Assembly: GCA_009703275.1 (NCBI GenBank)
Contig: WLGJ01000004.1
Span: 1 to 35,282, forward strand
Source: Actinomycetota bacterium
GTDB lineage: Bacteria; Actinomycetota; Acidimicrobiia; Acidimicrobiales; Acidimicrobilacustridaceae
DNA length: 35,282 nt
Direction: 5' to 3'
Position numbers and translations under genes: made by a program. The notes under the pieces were generated by a model. It was given only the letters and a program-made list of their open reading frames with translations, was not told the origin of the DNA and searched no databases. Shown one piece after another: positions 24,945 to 33,868 of the stretch (positions are counted from its first letter, which is position 1; each line of letters starts with the position of its first letter).

Positions 24945-26058
24945 GACGCTCCACTAATTCAGCGACGGCACCGGCGGCGTCGGGTTGAGCCAACGTGTGT
25001 GCCGCAGTTCCCATTCGTTCAAGCTGCGAAGGATCACCGAGTAGCGCGTCAATTTCGGCGACGAGTCGGTCGCCGTCGAGTTCCGCGTCGGGAATAAGCA
25101 ACGCAGCTCCGACCCTTACGAGGGCGGCCGCGTTTGCGGTTTGGTGATCGCGAGGTGCTTGCGGCAACGGCACCAGCACACCTCCAACACCAACTTCAGC
25201 GAGTTCAGCAACCGTCGTTCCCCCTGCGCGACCAATAAGCAGATCAGCTGCAGCAAGAACCGTTTCCATGTGTTCTTCGTAGCGCACAGCGACGTACTCA
25301 AGAGCGTCGCCCTCTGGAAGCGAGTCCTGCACCGACTCCCAGTCGCGAGAGCCAATCACATGTCGAACGGAAAGATCGTTCCTCGCCGACCACTTTGGCA
25401 CAGCGGCAAAAACGGCTTCATTCACCTTGCGTGATCCGAGTGATCCCGTGATCACCGCAACGAATATGCGATCACCCGAGACTCCAAGTGTTGCTCGTGC
25501 AGCCACGCGGTCGCGTTCTCGGTTGATCGCGAGAACTTCCGCACGAACCGGATTTCCAGTCACGACACTGCGCGGCAAATCGGTTTCAGCGAATGGAACG
25601 GCACAGGCTTTCGCAAATCGACCAGCAAGACGATTTGCTGCTCCTGCGCGAGCGTTCTGCTCCATCACGATGATCGGAACTCGCCAGATCACTGCGCCGA
25701 TAGTGCAGGCGATGCTGGCGTATCCACCGAGGACCAGGACCACGTTTGGACGTCGTCGACGAACAATCCCGATCCCCTTCGCCACCGCTCGTAAAAGACC
25801 CCAAGCTGCTGCGATGTTTTCAAGTGTCAGGCGACGCTGAATGCCGCGTCCGGGCAGCAGCGTGACAGCAAAGCCCGCATCGGGCACCAATGTTCGCTCA
25901 AGCCCACGTTCGCTTCCAACAAAATGAATCGACGAACTGTCATGACCTCGATCGACAAGCGCCCGTGCAACCGCCAAACCCGGAAGCACGTGGCCTGCGG
26001 TTCCACCACCGGCCACAAGGGCATAGGTGGCGGAATCGGCAACGGGCCGACTCCTCAT
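24928..26058 (-). CDS. murG: Lipid II synthase MurG (UDP-GlcNAc transferase)
   Basis: A 376-residue GT28 glycosyltransferase at the inner face of the membrane that converts lipid I to lipid II. The first G-loop is VAGGGTAGHVLPGLAVARAL (residues 15-34); GGYASIACTIGAV and EQNARAGAANRLAGRFA are typical of the N-domain, and AADLLIGRAGGTTVAELAEVG of the UDP-GlcNAc-binding C-domain. The frame is open upstream, but ATG at 26058 overlaps the ftsW stop by one base (TGATG) and fits the family length. Confidence 0.97.
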   Translation of the reverse strand: MRSRPVADSATYALVAGGGTAGHVLPGLAVARALVDRGHDSSSIHFVGSERGLERTLVPDAGFAVTLLPGRGIQRRLTLENIAAAWGLLRAVAKGIGIVRRRRPNVVLVLGGYASIACTIGAVIWRVPIIVMEQNARAGAANRLAGRFAKACAVPFAETDLPRSVVTGNPVRAEVLAINRERDRVAARATLGVSGDRIFVAVITGSLGSRKVNEAVFAAVPKWSARNDLSVRHVIGSRDWESVQDSLPEGDALEYVAVRYEEHMETVLAAADLLIGRAGGTTVAELAEVGVGGVLVPLPQAPRDHQTANAAALVRVGAALLIPDAELDGDRLVAEIDALLGDPSQLERMGTAAHTLAQPDAAGAVAELVERHARRS

Positions 26059-27215
26059 CAGCGTCCCTGTCGGGCGATGTTCAGAAGAATTCCAGAGGCC
26101 GCCATCGTGACGACAAGAGATGAACCGCCTGCAGACACAAACGGCAGAGGGACACCTGTGATGGGAAGGACACCTACGCAGGCACCAACGTTGATGAATG
26201 CCTGAATGAGAATCCACGTTGTGATGCCGGTGGCCAACAACATTCCAAAACGATCACGAGCATGAAGCGCGGTTCGAATACCCAGGAGCGCAAATGCAAG
26301 AAATATTCCGATTACGAGCACTGATCCGACGAGGCCGATCTCTTCGCCGATGATCGCGTAAATGAAATCCGTGTGAGCTTCTGGAAGGAATCCCCACTTC
26401 GCCCTCCCCTGACCGAGGCCGGTACCCAGAACTCCACCGTTCGCAAAACCAATCTGACTCTGAAGGCTTTGGTAGCCGGTATAGAGCGGGTCTGCCCATG
26501 GATCGCGGAACGACATAAGTCGGCGCCATCGGTAGGGCTCACGGATTGCAAAGAACGCAGCAGCGCCAACCAATAGCCCCGAAAGGAGAGCAAGAGGCTT
26601 GCCCGGAACACCGCCAACGAAAAGCATCACAAGAACAATCGTGGCGAGAATGATCGTTGTGCCCAGATTCGGCTGCGCCATGAGCATCACTGCGAATGCG
26701 CCAAACACAATTGCGATAGGACGCATTACTGCCTTCCAATCGCGAATCTGACCAACGCGCCGAGTAAGAGTGTCGGCTGCGTAAAGAATGACCGCGAGTT
26801 TCACAAATTCGGAAGGCTGCATGCGCAGCGGGCCCCAGCCAAGCCAACGCGAAGAGCCGTTGACCGACACGCCAACACCTGGGATCAGCACCGCGACCAT
26901 GAGCCCTGCGGAGCCAAAGAGGGCCAACTTCATCCACTTCGACAGTTTTTCGTACGAGTAGCGGCTCATCACAAACATTGCGAAACACCCAATGGCAAAC
27001 CAAATCGCTTGGAGGCGGAACTGATACCAAGAGGTTCCGTACTGATAGAGCGCCGTTACCGATGACGCAGACAGGATCATCAACAAGCCAAAGAGATTGG
27101 CGACAATGACGACGATCCAGAGAAATTTGAAATTGGTTGTTCGCGGCTGCGGTTCGCGAGCAGAACGCAGCAATCGACCGACTGAGGGTCGCTCGTCAGC
27201 AACAGTTGCACTCAT
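26058..27215 (-). CDS. ftsW: Septal peptidoglycan polymerase FtsW (SEDS family)
   Basis: A 385-residue SEDS glycosyltransferase with about ten membrane helices that polymerises lipid II at the septum together with FtsI. Family motifs include GSSRWLGWGPLRMQPSEFVK, MAQPNLGTTIIL, GVLGTGLGQGRAKWGFLPEA and the HTDFIYAIIGEEIGLVGS loop. The cytoplasmic N-terminus (about 30 residues) is short compared with other actinobacteria. ATG at 27215 overlaps the murD stop by four bases, which decides this start against the longer frame. The C-terminus is short (ILLNIARQGR) and lacks the long mycobacterial tail. Confidence 0.96.
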   Translation of the reverse strand: MSATVADERPSVGRLLRSAREPQPRTTNFKFLWIVVIVANLFGLLMILSASSVTALYQYGTSWYQFRLQAIWFAIGCFAMFVMSRYSYEKLSKWMKLALFGSAGLMVAVLIPGVGVSVNGSSRWLGWGPLRMQPSEFVKLAVILYAADTLTRRVGQIRDWKAVMRPIAIVFGAFAVMLMAQPNLGTTIILATIVLVMLFVGGVPGKPLALLSGLLVGAAAFFAIREPYRWRRLMSFRDPWADPLYTGYQSLQSQIGFANGGVLGTGLGQGRAKWGFLPEAHTDFIYAIIGEEIGLVGSVLVIGIFLAFALLGIRTALHARDRFGMLLATGITTWILIQAFINVGACVGVLPITGVPLPFVSAGGSSLVVTMAASGILLNIARQGR

Positions 27216-28579
27216 GGCGCTCCCTCCATCATGAATCCGGGGAGAGCTCGCACCGCATTGGCAAACTGATCGCCACGTTCTCCATAGGACGTAAACCAGT
27301 CGAAGGAAGTACATCCAGGAGAGAGCAGAACTACATCTCCGGGCTGGGACATCTCCGCTGCAGCTGCAACCGCGTCAGCCATCGAGGTTTCGATGACACG
27401 AATGTCGCAACGTCCTTGAAACGCCTCGCGCACTTCAGCGGCCGCTTCACCTATCGCTACGACTGCTCGAACCGGCGGTACGTGCGCCCCAAGAGCAGCA
27501 AGATCAAGACCCTTATTGCGTCCACCGGCAAGAAGCACAACAGAATCGAACGCTTGCAGTGCAGTTTCGACAGCATGCGGAGTTGTGGCCTTCGAGTCGT
27601 CATACCAGCGCGCGCCATCGACCTCGCCGACGTACTGCACCCTGTGATGAAGTCCCTTAAACGAACGAAGCGTGTGTCGGACGCCCTCGACCGTTGCCCC
27701 TGCAGCCAATGCCGCAACTGATGCGGCGAGTGCATTCGTAATGTCATGGGGAAAAGAACGCGGAAGTTCGTCGACGGCAATGAGTTGAGTTCCGTCCGGC
27801 AAGCAAAGCCAGCCATCAGACACGGTGGCGTCGGCGCTGGTCCCGGCTCCCCCGAACGTGAGCGTAGAGACCTCGGGGTTGCGGTTTGCGAGTACGACCG
27901 GATCGGTCGCCGAGGCGATTGCGACGCCGGAGTTGGCATCAAGATCTCTCCAAATCGACGCCTTCGCAGATTCATAGGAGGAAAGTGAGGTGTGCGCGTC
28001 GAGGTGGTCGGGAGCAAAGTTCAGCCACACCGCAACTGAAGGTCGGAACCAGCGCGTTGTCGCCAAACGGAACGAGGAAGCTTCGACCACAAAGACTTCG
28101 ATATCGGGATCGGAGATCGCCTCAACCAAAGGGGTTTCGGTATTGCCGCAAGCGATCGACCGAACACCGGAGGCGAGAAGCATCGCAGTGACCATGGTCG
28201 TGACCGTGGTTTTTCCGTCAGTGCCCGTAATGGCGACGATCGGACGCGAATCCCATCGATCGGCAAGATCAAACTCCGACTCGATTGCGACTCCTTCGGC
28301 CTTAGCAAGTCCGAAGATCGGGTGGGATTCGGGAATTCCGGGACTGGGAACGACAAGATCGCACCCTGAGACAAGGCGCGTGAGTTCCTGCGGAGAAGGC
28401 GATTCGACCAGTTCCACTCCCATCGATGCTGCCTCAGCGCGAATCGCGTCGGTGGGATGCTCATCGACCGCCACAACAGAAACGCCTCGAGAGGTAAGAG
28501 CAGTCGCTACCGCACGGCCAGTGACGCCAAATCCCAGGACAAGTGCCGACCGAAGTGGGCCGCGCGTCGGCGCTTCCAT
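27212..28579 (-). CDS. murD: UDP-MurNAc-L-Ala--D-glutamate ligase MurD
   Basis: A 455-residue Mur ligase that adds D-Glu. The N-terminal domain has LVLGFGVTGRAVATAL, the P-loop GTDGKTT is at 119-125, and LNFAPDHLDAH and the C-terminal YDDSKATTPHAVETAL and LLAGGRNKGLDL motifs match MurD. Start ATG at 28579 overlaps the mraY stop by one base; the stop overlaps ftsW by four. All key residues of the ATP site appear intact. Confidence 0.97.
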   Translation of the reverse strand: MEAPTRGPLRSALVLGFGVTGRAVATALTSRGVSVVAVDEHPTDAIRAEAASMGVELVESPSPQELTRLVSGCDLVVPSPGIPESHPIFGLAKAEGVAIESEFDLADRWDSRPIVAITGTDGKTTVTTMVTAMLLASGVRSIACGNTETPLVEAISDPDIEVFVVEASSFRLATTRWFRPSVAVWLNFAPDHLDAHTSLSSYESAKASIWRDLDANSGVAIASATDPVVLANRNPEVSTLTFGGAGTSADATVSDGWLCLPDGTQLIAVDELPRSFPHDITNALAASVAALAAGATVEGVRHTLRSFKGLHHRVQYVGEVDGARWYDDSKATTPHAVETALQAFDSVVLLAGGRNKGLDLAALGAHVPPVRAVVAIGEAAAEVREAFQGRCDIRVIETSMADAVAAAAEMSQPGDVVLLSPGCTSFDWFTSYGERGDQFANAVRALPGFMMEGAP

Positions 28580-29613
28580 CAGTCGATTACCCCTGGCAAT
28601 CGCACGAAGTCGGCGTAGTAGATGCCCAGCGCCAGGGCAGTAAACAGGCCAGCGACAATCCAGAGTCGAATGATCACCGTTGTTTCAGGCCATCCTCCAA
28701 GTTCGAAGTGATGATGGAGTGGCGCCATTCGGAAAATGCGTCGACCGAACGCTCGATAGCTGCCCACCTGAAGAATGACCGAAACGGTTTCCATGACGAA
28801 GAGTCCGCCGACGATGGGAAGAAGCAGGATCGTGTTGGTGCTCAGTGCAAGGGCCGCAAGCCCTGCCCCAATCGCAAGGGCTCCGGTATCGCCCATGAAG
28901 ATTCGAGCTGGAGCCGCGTTCCACCACAAGAATCCGGCGACAGCCGCCATCATCGATGCCGATACAACAGCAGTATCGAGGAAGCTCTCATCGCCGTAGA
29001 TGGAGTTATGGCGGAAGCCCCAGAAGGCGATCACTGTGTATGCGGCAAATCCGAAAATTGATGCACCAGCGGCGAGACCATCAAGACCATCAGTGAGGTT
29101 CACCGCATTTGTCGTGGCATAGAAGATGATGACGGCCAGAACTACCCAACCGATCTTTCCGATTTCAATGCCAGGAAAGTCGAAGCGAGTGAAGGACAAC
29201 GTGGTGGTGACGTTGGTAAACGTCAGCATTGAAACGGCGTAGGCAACAGCAACAGCAAGGAGGCCAAACGTTTTTGCCCTCTTAGTCAACCCAAGGTTGC
29301 GCTCGCGGAACACCTTGATGGAGTCATCAAGGAGACCGACCAGTCCGGCTGCGATGATCGCCGCCATACAGAGCAATCCGCGCCGCGTGAAGACTGCACC
29401 GCTGAGATCACTCACGAACCACCCAACCGCAGCGGCAGCAACAAAGGCCAGACCGCCCATCGTGGGGGTACCCGCTTTGGTGATGTGACCCTGAGGGCCA
29501 TCTTCGCGAATGGGCTGTCCAATTCGACGATGTTCGAGCCAAGAGATCAAAAGACGTGTGCCAAATAACGAAAGGGCAAGTGAAATTGCCGCAGCAATGA
29601 GGAGGCGGATCAT
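28579..29613 (-). CDS. mraY: Phospho-MurNAc-pentapeptide transferase MraY
   Basis: A 344-residue enzyme with about ten membrane helices that links UDP-MurNAc-pentapeptide to undecaprenyl phosphate, forming lipid I. Signature motifs: GPQGHITKAGTPTMGGLAF, GLLDDSIK (Asp pair), NAVNLTDGLDGLA and MAPLHHHFELGGWPE. ATG at 29613 is preferred over an upstream ATG (29637) because it overlaps the murE stop by four bases (ATGA) and gives the normal N-terminus. Direct overlap with murE means that murF, which usually lies between them, is absent here. Confidence 0.97.
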   Translation of the reverse strand: MIRLLIAAAISLALSLFGTRLLISWLEHRRIGQPIREDGPQGHITKAGTPTMGGLAFVAAAAVGWFVSDLSGAVFTRRGLLCMAAIIAAGLVGLLDDSIKVFRERNLGLTKRAKTFGLLAVAVAYAVSMLTFTNVTTTLSFTRFDFPGIEIGKIGWVVLAVIIFYATTNAVNLTDGLDGLAAGASIFGFAAYTVIAFWGFRHNSIYGDESFLDTAVVSASMMAAVAGFLWWNAAPARIFMGDTGALAIGAGLAALALSTNTILLLPIVGGLFVMETVSVILQVGSYRAFGRRIFRMAPLHHHFELGGWPETTVIIRLWIVAGLFTALALGIYYADFVRLPGVID

Positions 29614-31043
29614 CGAGTGGCCTCCAGTTGTTTCCATTCCTCGAATGCAACGAGTCGGTCATCGAAGGGAGTGGTCGACTCGCCAATGATCTGGACAGTC
29701 TCGTGACCCTTGCCAGCGAGGAGAACAATGTCTCCATTCACTGCGCTTCGAAGAGCCATGGAAATCGCTGTCCGGCGATCGGGTTCCACGATGATTGAAC
29801 TTGCCCGTGGACTCGACACCCGCTGCACACCTTCCACAATCGAAGCGATGATCTGATCAGTTGATTCAGACCTTGAATTGTCTGCAGTAATGATGACCGA
29901 GTCAGCACGCTGGGCTGCGGTTTCTCCCATCATCGAGCGCTTCGACGGATCCCGGTCGCCGCCGCATCCAAAAACGACGATGACGCGACCCTCAACAATC
30001 TCGCCAGCAGCGCGAAGAAGTTGCTCGAGGCCATCTGGGGTATGTGCATAGTCAACGATGATTGCGAACGGTTGTCCTGCATCGACTCGTTCGAATCGGC
30101 CTTCAACGACGAGCGGAAGGGAAAGCCCTTTAGCAATTGTGGCGTCGTCGACACCCAAGATACGAGCAGCGTGGGCGGCACCGAGTGCGTTGCTCACATT
30201 GAACAAACCGCCAAGAGGCAGTGAGATTTGGTGCCCCATCCACCGAAAGGTCGAACCCTCAACTGAGAGTTGCAACTCTTCGACTTCGTCTAGCGAATAG
30301 CCATCGGTGGGAACCGTTGCGGCATCAGCAAGAAGTCGACCATGGGGACTGTCGAGGTTCACAACCGCCGACTCGCAGCGTTCAGGATCAAAAAGACGAG
30401 CCTTCGTTTCGAAGTACTCCTCCATCGAACCGTGGTAGTCGAGGTGATCGCGGCTCAAGTTTGTGAACAAGGCAACGCGAAACTTCATCGCGTCGACACG
30501 GCACTGGTCGATCGCGTGAGACGAAACTTCCATCGCGACAATCTCGACACCGTCATCACGCCATTCGGCCAAACGGCGTTGGAGATCCGGAGACTCAGGA
30601 GTCGTACGTGCACCAGAAAGAGTCCCGATTACCTCACTCTTTCGTCGAGCGGCCGTAAAGATGTTGCGCAGCATCCACGTGGTGGTGGTTTTCCCATTTG
30701 TGCCAGTCACGCCAACGACGAGAAGGCCATCGGCCGGATGTCTAAAACACGTTGCCGAGACCGTCGCCATTGCTTCCCGAACGTTCGCAACTACAAGCTG
30801 AGGAACGTCGACATCTACGCGGTGATCGACAAGTAACGCCACTGCTCCGGCTGCAACAGCATCACCGGCATGGAGGTGTCCGTCATCAGAAACTCCGGGG
30901 ACACAACAAAAGAGTGATCCCGCTCGAACCTGGCGGGAATCAAAATTCACGTCTGTGATTTCCAGATCATCGAATGAGGGCGAGCCACCGAGGCCCACCA
31001 TTTCAACCTCATTCAATTCGGCAACGATCGTCGCCAGGCGCAC
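29610..31043 (-). CDS. murE: UDP-MurNAc-tripeptide ligase MurE
   Basis: A 477-residue Mur ligase that adds the third peptide residue, probably meso-diaminopimelate. The P-loop GTNGKTT is at 114-120, the UDP-MurNAc-peptide contact TTPESPDLQ at 147-155, and the carbamylated lysine is Lys214 in YFETKARLF. The motif that selects meso-DAP is normally DNPR; here it reads DNSR (388-391), with the arginine kept and the proline changed. The GTG start at 31043 lies three bases after the ftsI stop. The 3' end overlaps mraY by four bases. Lys, Orn or DAP specificity should be checked, though DAP remains most likely. Confidence 0.95.
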   Translation of the reverse strand: MRLATIVAELNEVEMVGLGGSPSFDDLEITDVNFDSRQVRAGSLFCCVPGVSDDGHLHAGDAVAAGAVALLVDHRVDVDVPQLVVANVREAMATVSATCFRHPADGLLVVGVTGTNGKTTTTWMLRNIFTAARRKSEVIGTLSGARTTPESPDLQRRLAEWRDDGVEIVAMEVSSHAIDQCRVDAMKFRVALFTNLSRDHLDYHGSMEEYFETKARLFDPERCESAVVNLDSPHGRLLADAATVPTDGYSLDEVEELQLSVEGSTFRWMGHQISLPLGGLFNVSNALGAAHAARILGVDDATIAKGLSLPLVVEGRFERVDAGQPFAIIVDYAHTPDGLEQLLRAAGEIVEGRVIVVFGCGGDRDPSKRSMMGETAAQRADSVIITADNSRSESTDQIIASIVEGVQRVSSPRASSIIVEPDRRTAISMALRSAVNGDIVLLAGKGHETVQIIGESTTPFDDRLVAFEEWKQLEATR

Positions 31044-31046
31044 ACG

Positions 31047-33347
31047 TCACCTCACCGCTGCGGTTTTGCGCGCCGCCGTTGTCGTAGTCGTCGTCGTCGC
31101 TCGTGGGGCGATGGTGGTCGGTGCCGAGAATGCAATTGCTTCAGGTGAGCCGGCAGTCAACGCGCGAACCCTGTCACCTTCGGTAACAATTGCCTGGCTT
31201 GAGGAACTCGGGAGTCCAAGCACTGCAGAGACTGGGGCGCCCCCAAGTGCGATGTCAGTAGCAGCAGGAGCAATGCCGAGACGATTAAGAGCGAATGAGC
31301 CGAGTTTCGAGAAAACCGGAGCAGCCGTTGCGCCACCGGTATAGGCGCCACTCGGTTCATCGATCATGACGTAGACCGAGAGTGCTGGCTGTTGTGCCGG
31401 CACAAATCCAACAAAGGTTGACTGGTAGCGAACCACGCCCATCTTGTCGATGTAGCCGCCGCCTGGCTGCGGCTTGCGAGAGGTACCCGTCTTCCCGGCG
31501 ACCGAGTATCCGTTGATGGCAGCAAGACGACCGGTCCCCTCCTCCACCACACTGCGCATCATGACGTTCAGATTGTCGGCAGTACCGGCACTCACTGCCC
31601 GATGTGAATCACCAGCTGCAGTCGGATGTTCGACGCCATCAGCATCGATGGTTGAGTCAACCAACTTCGGTCCCACATAGATGCCCTGATTTGCAATCGT
31701 GTTGTAGGCGAAGAGCATCTGCATTGGCGTTACCGAAATACTCTGACCAATTGCGATTGAAGGAAGTGACGTCCCGGAGTACTTCGACGGAGCGAGCACC
31801 GAGCCAGATGCTTCATTTGGGAAGTTGAGTGAAGTCTTTGAGCCAAAACCAAACGCCTTCTGCGCGGAATACAACGCGTCTTTACCCAGACCTTGGCCGA
31901 TCTTGATCGTCCCGACATTCGACGAATGAGTGAGGATCTGAGTGGTGTCCCACGTCACCGTTCCGCGTCCTTCGGCTTCGCCAAATTCCGCGTCGTAGAT
32001 CCTGAGCGTTGGTGGAAGATTGAATTGTGAAGTCGGACTGATCTGCCCAGCATCCATTGCGCCAGCGAGCGTGACAATCTTCATCACCGAACCTGGCTCG
32101 TACTGGGTAGTTAACGCTGAGTTGTTTGAACTTACGCGCACAGCCCCCGTCTCAGGATCGAGCACCATGTCGGCAATCGCCAGAACTTCACCCGTACCGG
32201 GCTTGCTGACAATCGCGATGCCTCCCTTTGCCCCAGTGGCCTTCACCTGTTCGCCGAGCAAACGCTCGGCTTCAAACTGAATCGACTGATCGATAGTCAG
32301 TTTCAGGTCGTCACCCTTCTGCGCAGGAGTCACCGAATGGTCACCAACTGCAATTGTCTGACCCCGAGGACTGCGCTCAAGCGAGATCTTTCCTGGCTGG
32401 CCAGTGAGTGCTTCCCCGAATTGCGACTCCAGTCCAGAAATTCCAACGTTGTCGACATCAACGCTGCCCAACAGTGAGCGAGCCGAGTCACCAGCGGGCG
32501 CGAAGCGTTCGCTTTCTTCAAGAAACGCCACACCGGCAAGGCCGAGAGCAGCAACCTGATCAGCAACTTCCGCAGTGACGCGACGCGCAAGATAAGCGAA
32601 CCGGCCCGTTCCATTCATTTTCGATTCGATGAACAACGGATCGAGGCCAAGTATCGGTGCCAGTTGCGCTGCCTCACTCGAGGCGTCGGTCACGAGCTTT
32701 GGATCTACGAAAATTGACCGTCCGGGACGAGAGATCACAAGTTCAGCGCCGTTGCGGTCAAGAATCGCACCGCGATCGGCAGCAAGCACCTGCGTATTTG
32801 TTCGCTGGTTTGCTCCATAAGCGACGTAACGATCTCGGCCAATCGTTTGGAGGAAGACGACTTTCGTAAGGACGCCCGTAAAGAGAAGGACGAAGACCAC
32901 CAAGAGAGCCAGTGTGCGCCGACGTTGATTCCCCACCGAGGTGCTCACCAAAACAGGCTTCGAGCCCTTTCCTGAACTCGATGGGTCGAAGACTCCCTGA
33001 AGCGATGAAATGACAGATGCAACTGTCGACGAGATTGCGACTTGGATCAGTTCAGAAGCCGGCCGCGAACTGTGCACAGACGGTTGACGGGTCGCATAGG
33101 TCGCCGAGGAAGCGGGACTGCGCTCAGTCCCGCGCTCTCTGGACTGCACACGATCAACCGGACGGACTTCGCGAGGTGCGCGCGCAGTGCGAGGTGCGGT
33201 GGTGCCGCGTCCTGATGAATGACGAGCCGGACGCGTCGGTGTGGTCACACGACGGCGACCACGAGGCAGATAATCAGGCGAGTTCCAAGGGGCGCTCTTT
33301 TGCGGATGGTCAACCGAAGGGGCTCCGGGACCGGGAGGCGGATTCAT
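31047..33347 (-). CDS. ftsI: Septal penicillin-binding protein FtsI (PBP3/PbpB, class B)
   Basis: A 766-residue transpeptidase. The cytoplasmic N-terminus is unusually long (about 144 residues, Pro/Arg/Ser-rich), then one membrane helix (about 145-168), the pedestal domain (DRGAILDRNGAELV) and the transpeptidase domain. Active-site motifs are complete: Ser420-x-x-Lys423 in YEPGSVMK, SSN at 475-477 and KTG at 619-621. The C-terminal 40 residues are low-complexity, with a run of seven threonines. No PASTA domain is visible. ATG at 33347 overlaps the ftsL stop by four bases. It pairs with FtsW for septal synthesis. Confidence 0.96.
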   Translation of the reverse strand: MNPPPGPGAPSVDHPQKSAPWNSPDYLPRGRRRVTTPTRPARHSSGRGTTAPRTARAPREVRPVDRVQSRERGTERSPASSATYATRQPSVHSSRPASELIQVAISSTVASVISSLQGVFDPSSSGKGSKPVLVSTSVGNQRRRTLALLVVFVLLFTGVLTKVVFLQTIGRDRYVAYGANQRTNTQVLAADRGAILDRNGAELVISRPGRSIFVDPKLVTDASSEAAQLAPILGLDPLFIESKMNGTGRFAYLARRVTAEVADQVAALGLAGVAFLEESERFAPAGDSARSLLGSVDVDNVGISGLESQFGEALTGQPGKISLERSPRGQTIAVGDHSVTPAQKGDDLKLTIDQSIQFEAERLLGEQVKATGAKGGIAIVSKPGTGEVLAIADMVLDPETGAVRVSSNNSALTTQYEPGSVMKIVTLAGAMDAGQISPTSQFNLPPTLRIYDAEFGEAEGRGTVTWDTTQILTHSSNVGTIKIGQGLGKDALYSAQKAFGFGSKTSLNFPNEASGSVLAPSKYSGTSLPSIAIGQSISVTPMQMLFAYNTIANQGIYVGPKLVDSTIDADGVEHPTAAGDSHRAVSAGTADNLNVMMRSVVEEGTGRLAAINGYSVAGKTGTSRKPQPGGGYIDKMGVVRYQSTFVGFVPAQQPALSVYVMIDEPSGAYTGGATAAPVFSKLGSFALNRLGIAPAATDIALGGAPVSAVLGLPSSSSQAIVTEGDRVRALTAGSPEAIAFSAPTTIAPRATTTTTTTAARKTAAVR

Positions 33348-33868
33348 CGCTTCACCGCAGTCGTCGGAGTGGTTGCCTTTGCAACTGTGGTTGGCGTCGT
33401 CTTCGGAGCAACCGTGGTTGCCGTGGCCTTCGGTGCGGCCTTCGGTGTCGGTGCCGGGGGCATTTCGGCCGCACGAGCGTCATCAGTCATCTTGGGTTGC
33501 AGGTAGACCGGCGTCGGCGACGGAATCATTCCAAGCTTCGTTGTGGCAGCTGTCGTGATGTTCTGCGGACTCTGTAATTGTGCAAGCTCGACACGGAGAA
33601 GCTCAGCGCGAGTTTCCGCTTCGGCAATGCGATTGTTGACGCGATCGATGTGCGCCTGTTCCGAAATGATCAAGGTTTGGGCGGCTGCGATTGCGAAAAG
33701 CACAACCACTACTCCGACGACACCAGCAATCAAACCGATACGGCGACGTTCAGGTGCAGTGCGATCGACAAGTCGAAGTCGCGATCGAAGCCCCTCACGA
33801 GTTGACTCCTGTGGTGCGCGAAGATTCGCGGCGCGACGACCTTCTGCGGCAACTCTTGCGCTGGTCAT
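33344..33868 (-). CDS. ftsL: FtsL-like divisome protein
   Basis: A 174-residue bitopic protein, identified mainly by position between rsmH and ftsI and by its build: basic cytoplasmic N-terminus (about 43 residues), one membrane helix (44-66), then a short coiled coil (SEQAHIDRVNNRIAEAETRA, ELLRVELAQLQ) and an LGMIPSPTPVYL segment typical of FtsL/FtsB-like proteins. The last 40 residues are Ala/Pro/Thr/Lys repeats, which would lie outside the membrane. Both ends overlap their neighbours by four bases (rsmH upstream, ftsI downstream). Confidence 0.85.
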   Translation of the reverse strand: MTSARVAAEGRRAANLRAPQESTREGLRSRLRLVDRTAPERRRIGLIAGVVGVVVVLFAIAAAQTLIISEQAHIDRVNNRIAEAETRAELLRVELAQLQSPQNITTAATTKLGMIPSPTPVYLQPKMTDDARAAEMPPAPTPKAAPKATATTVAPKTTPTTVAKATTPTTAVKR

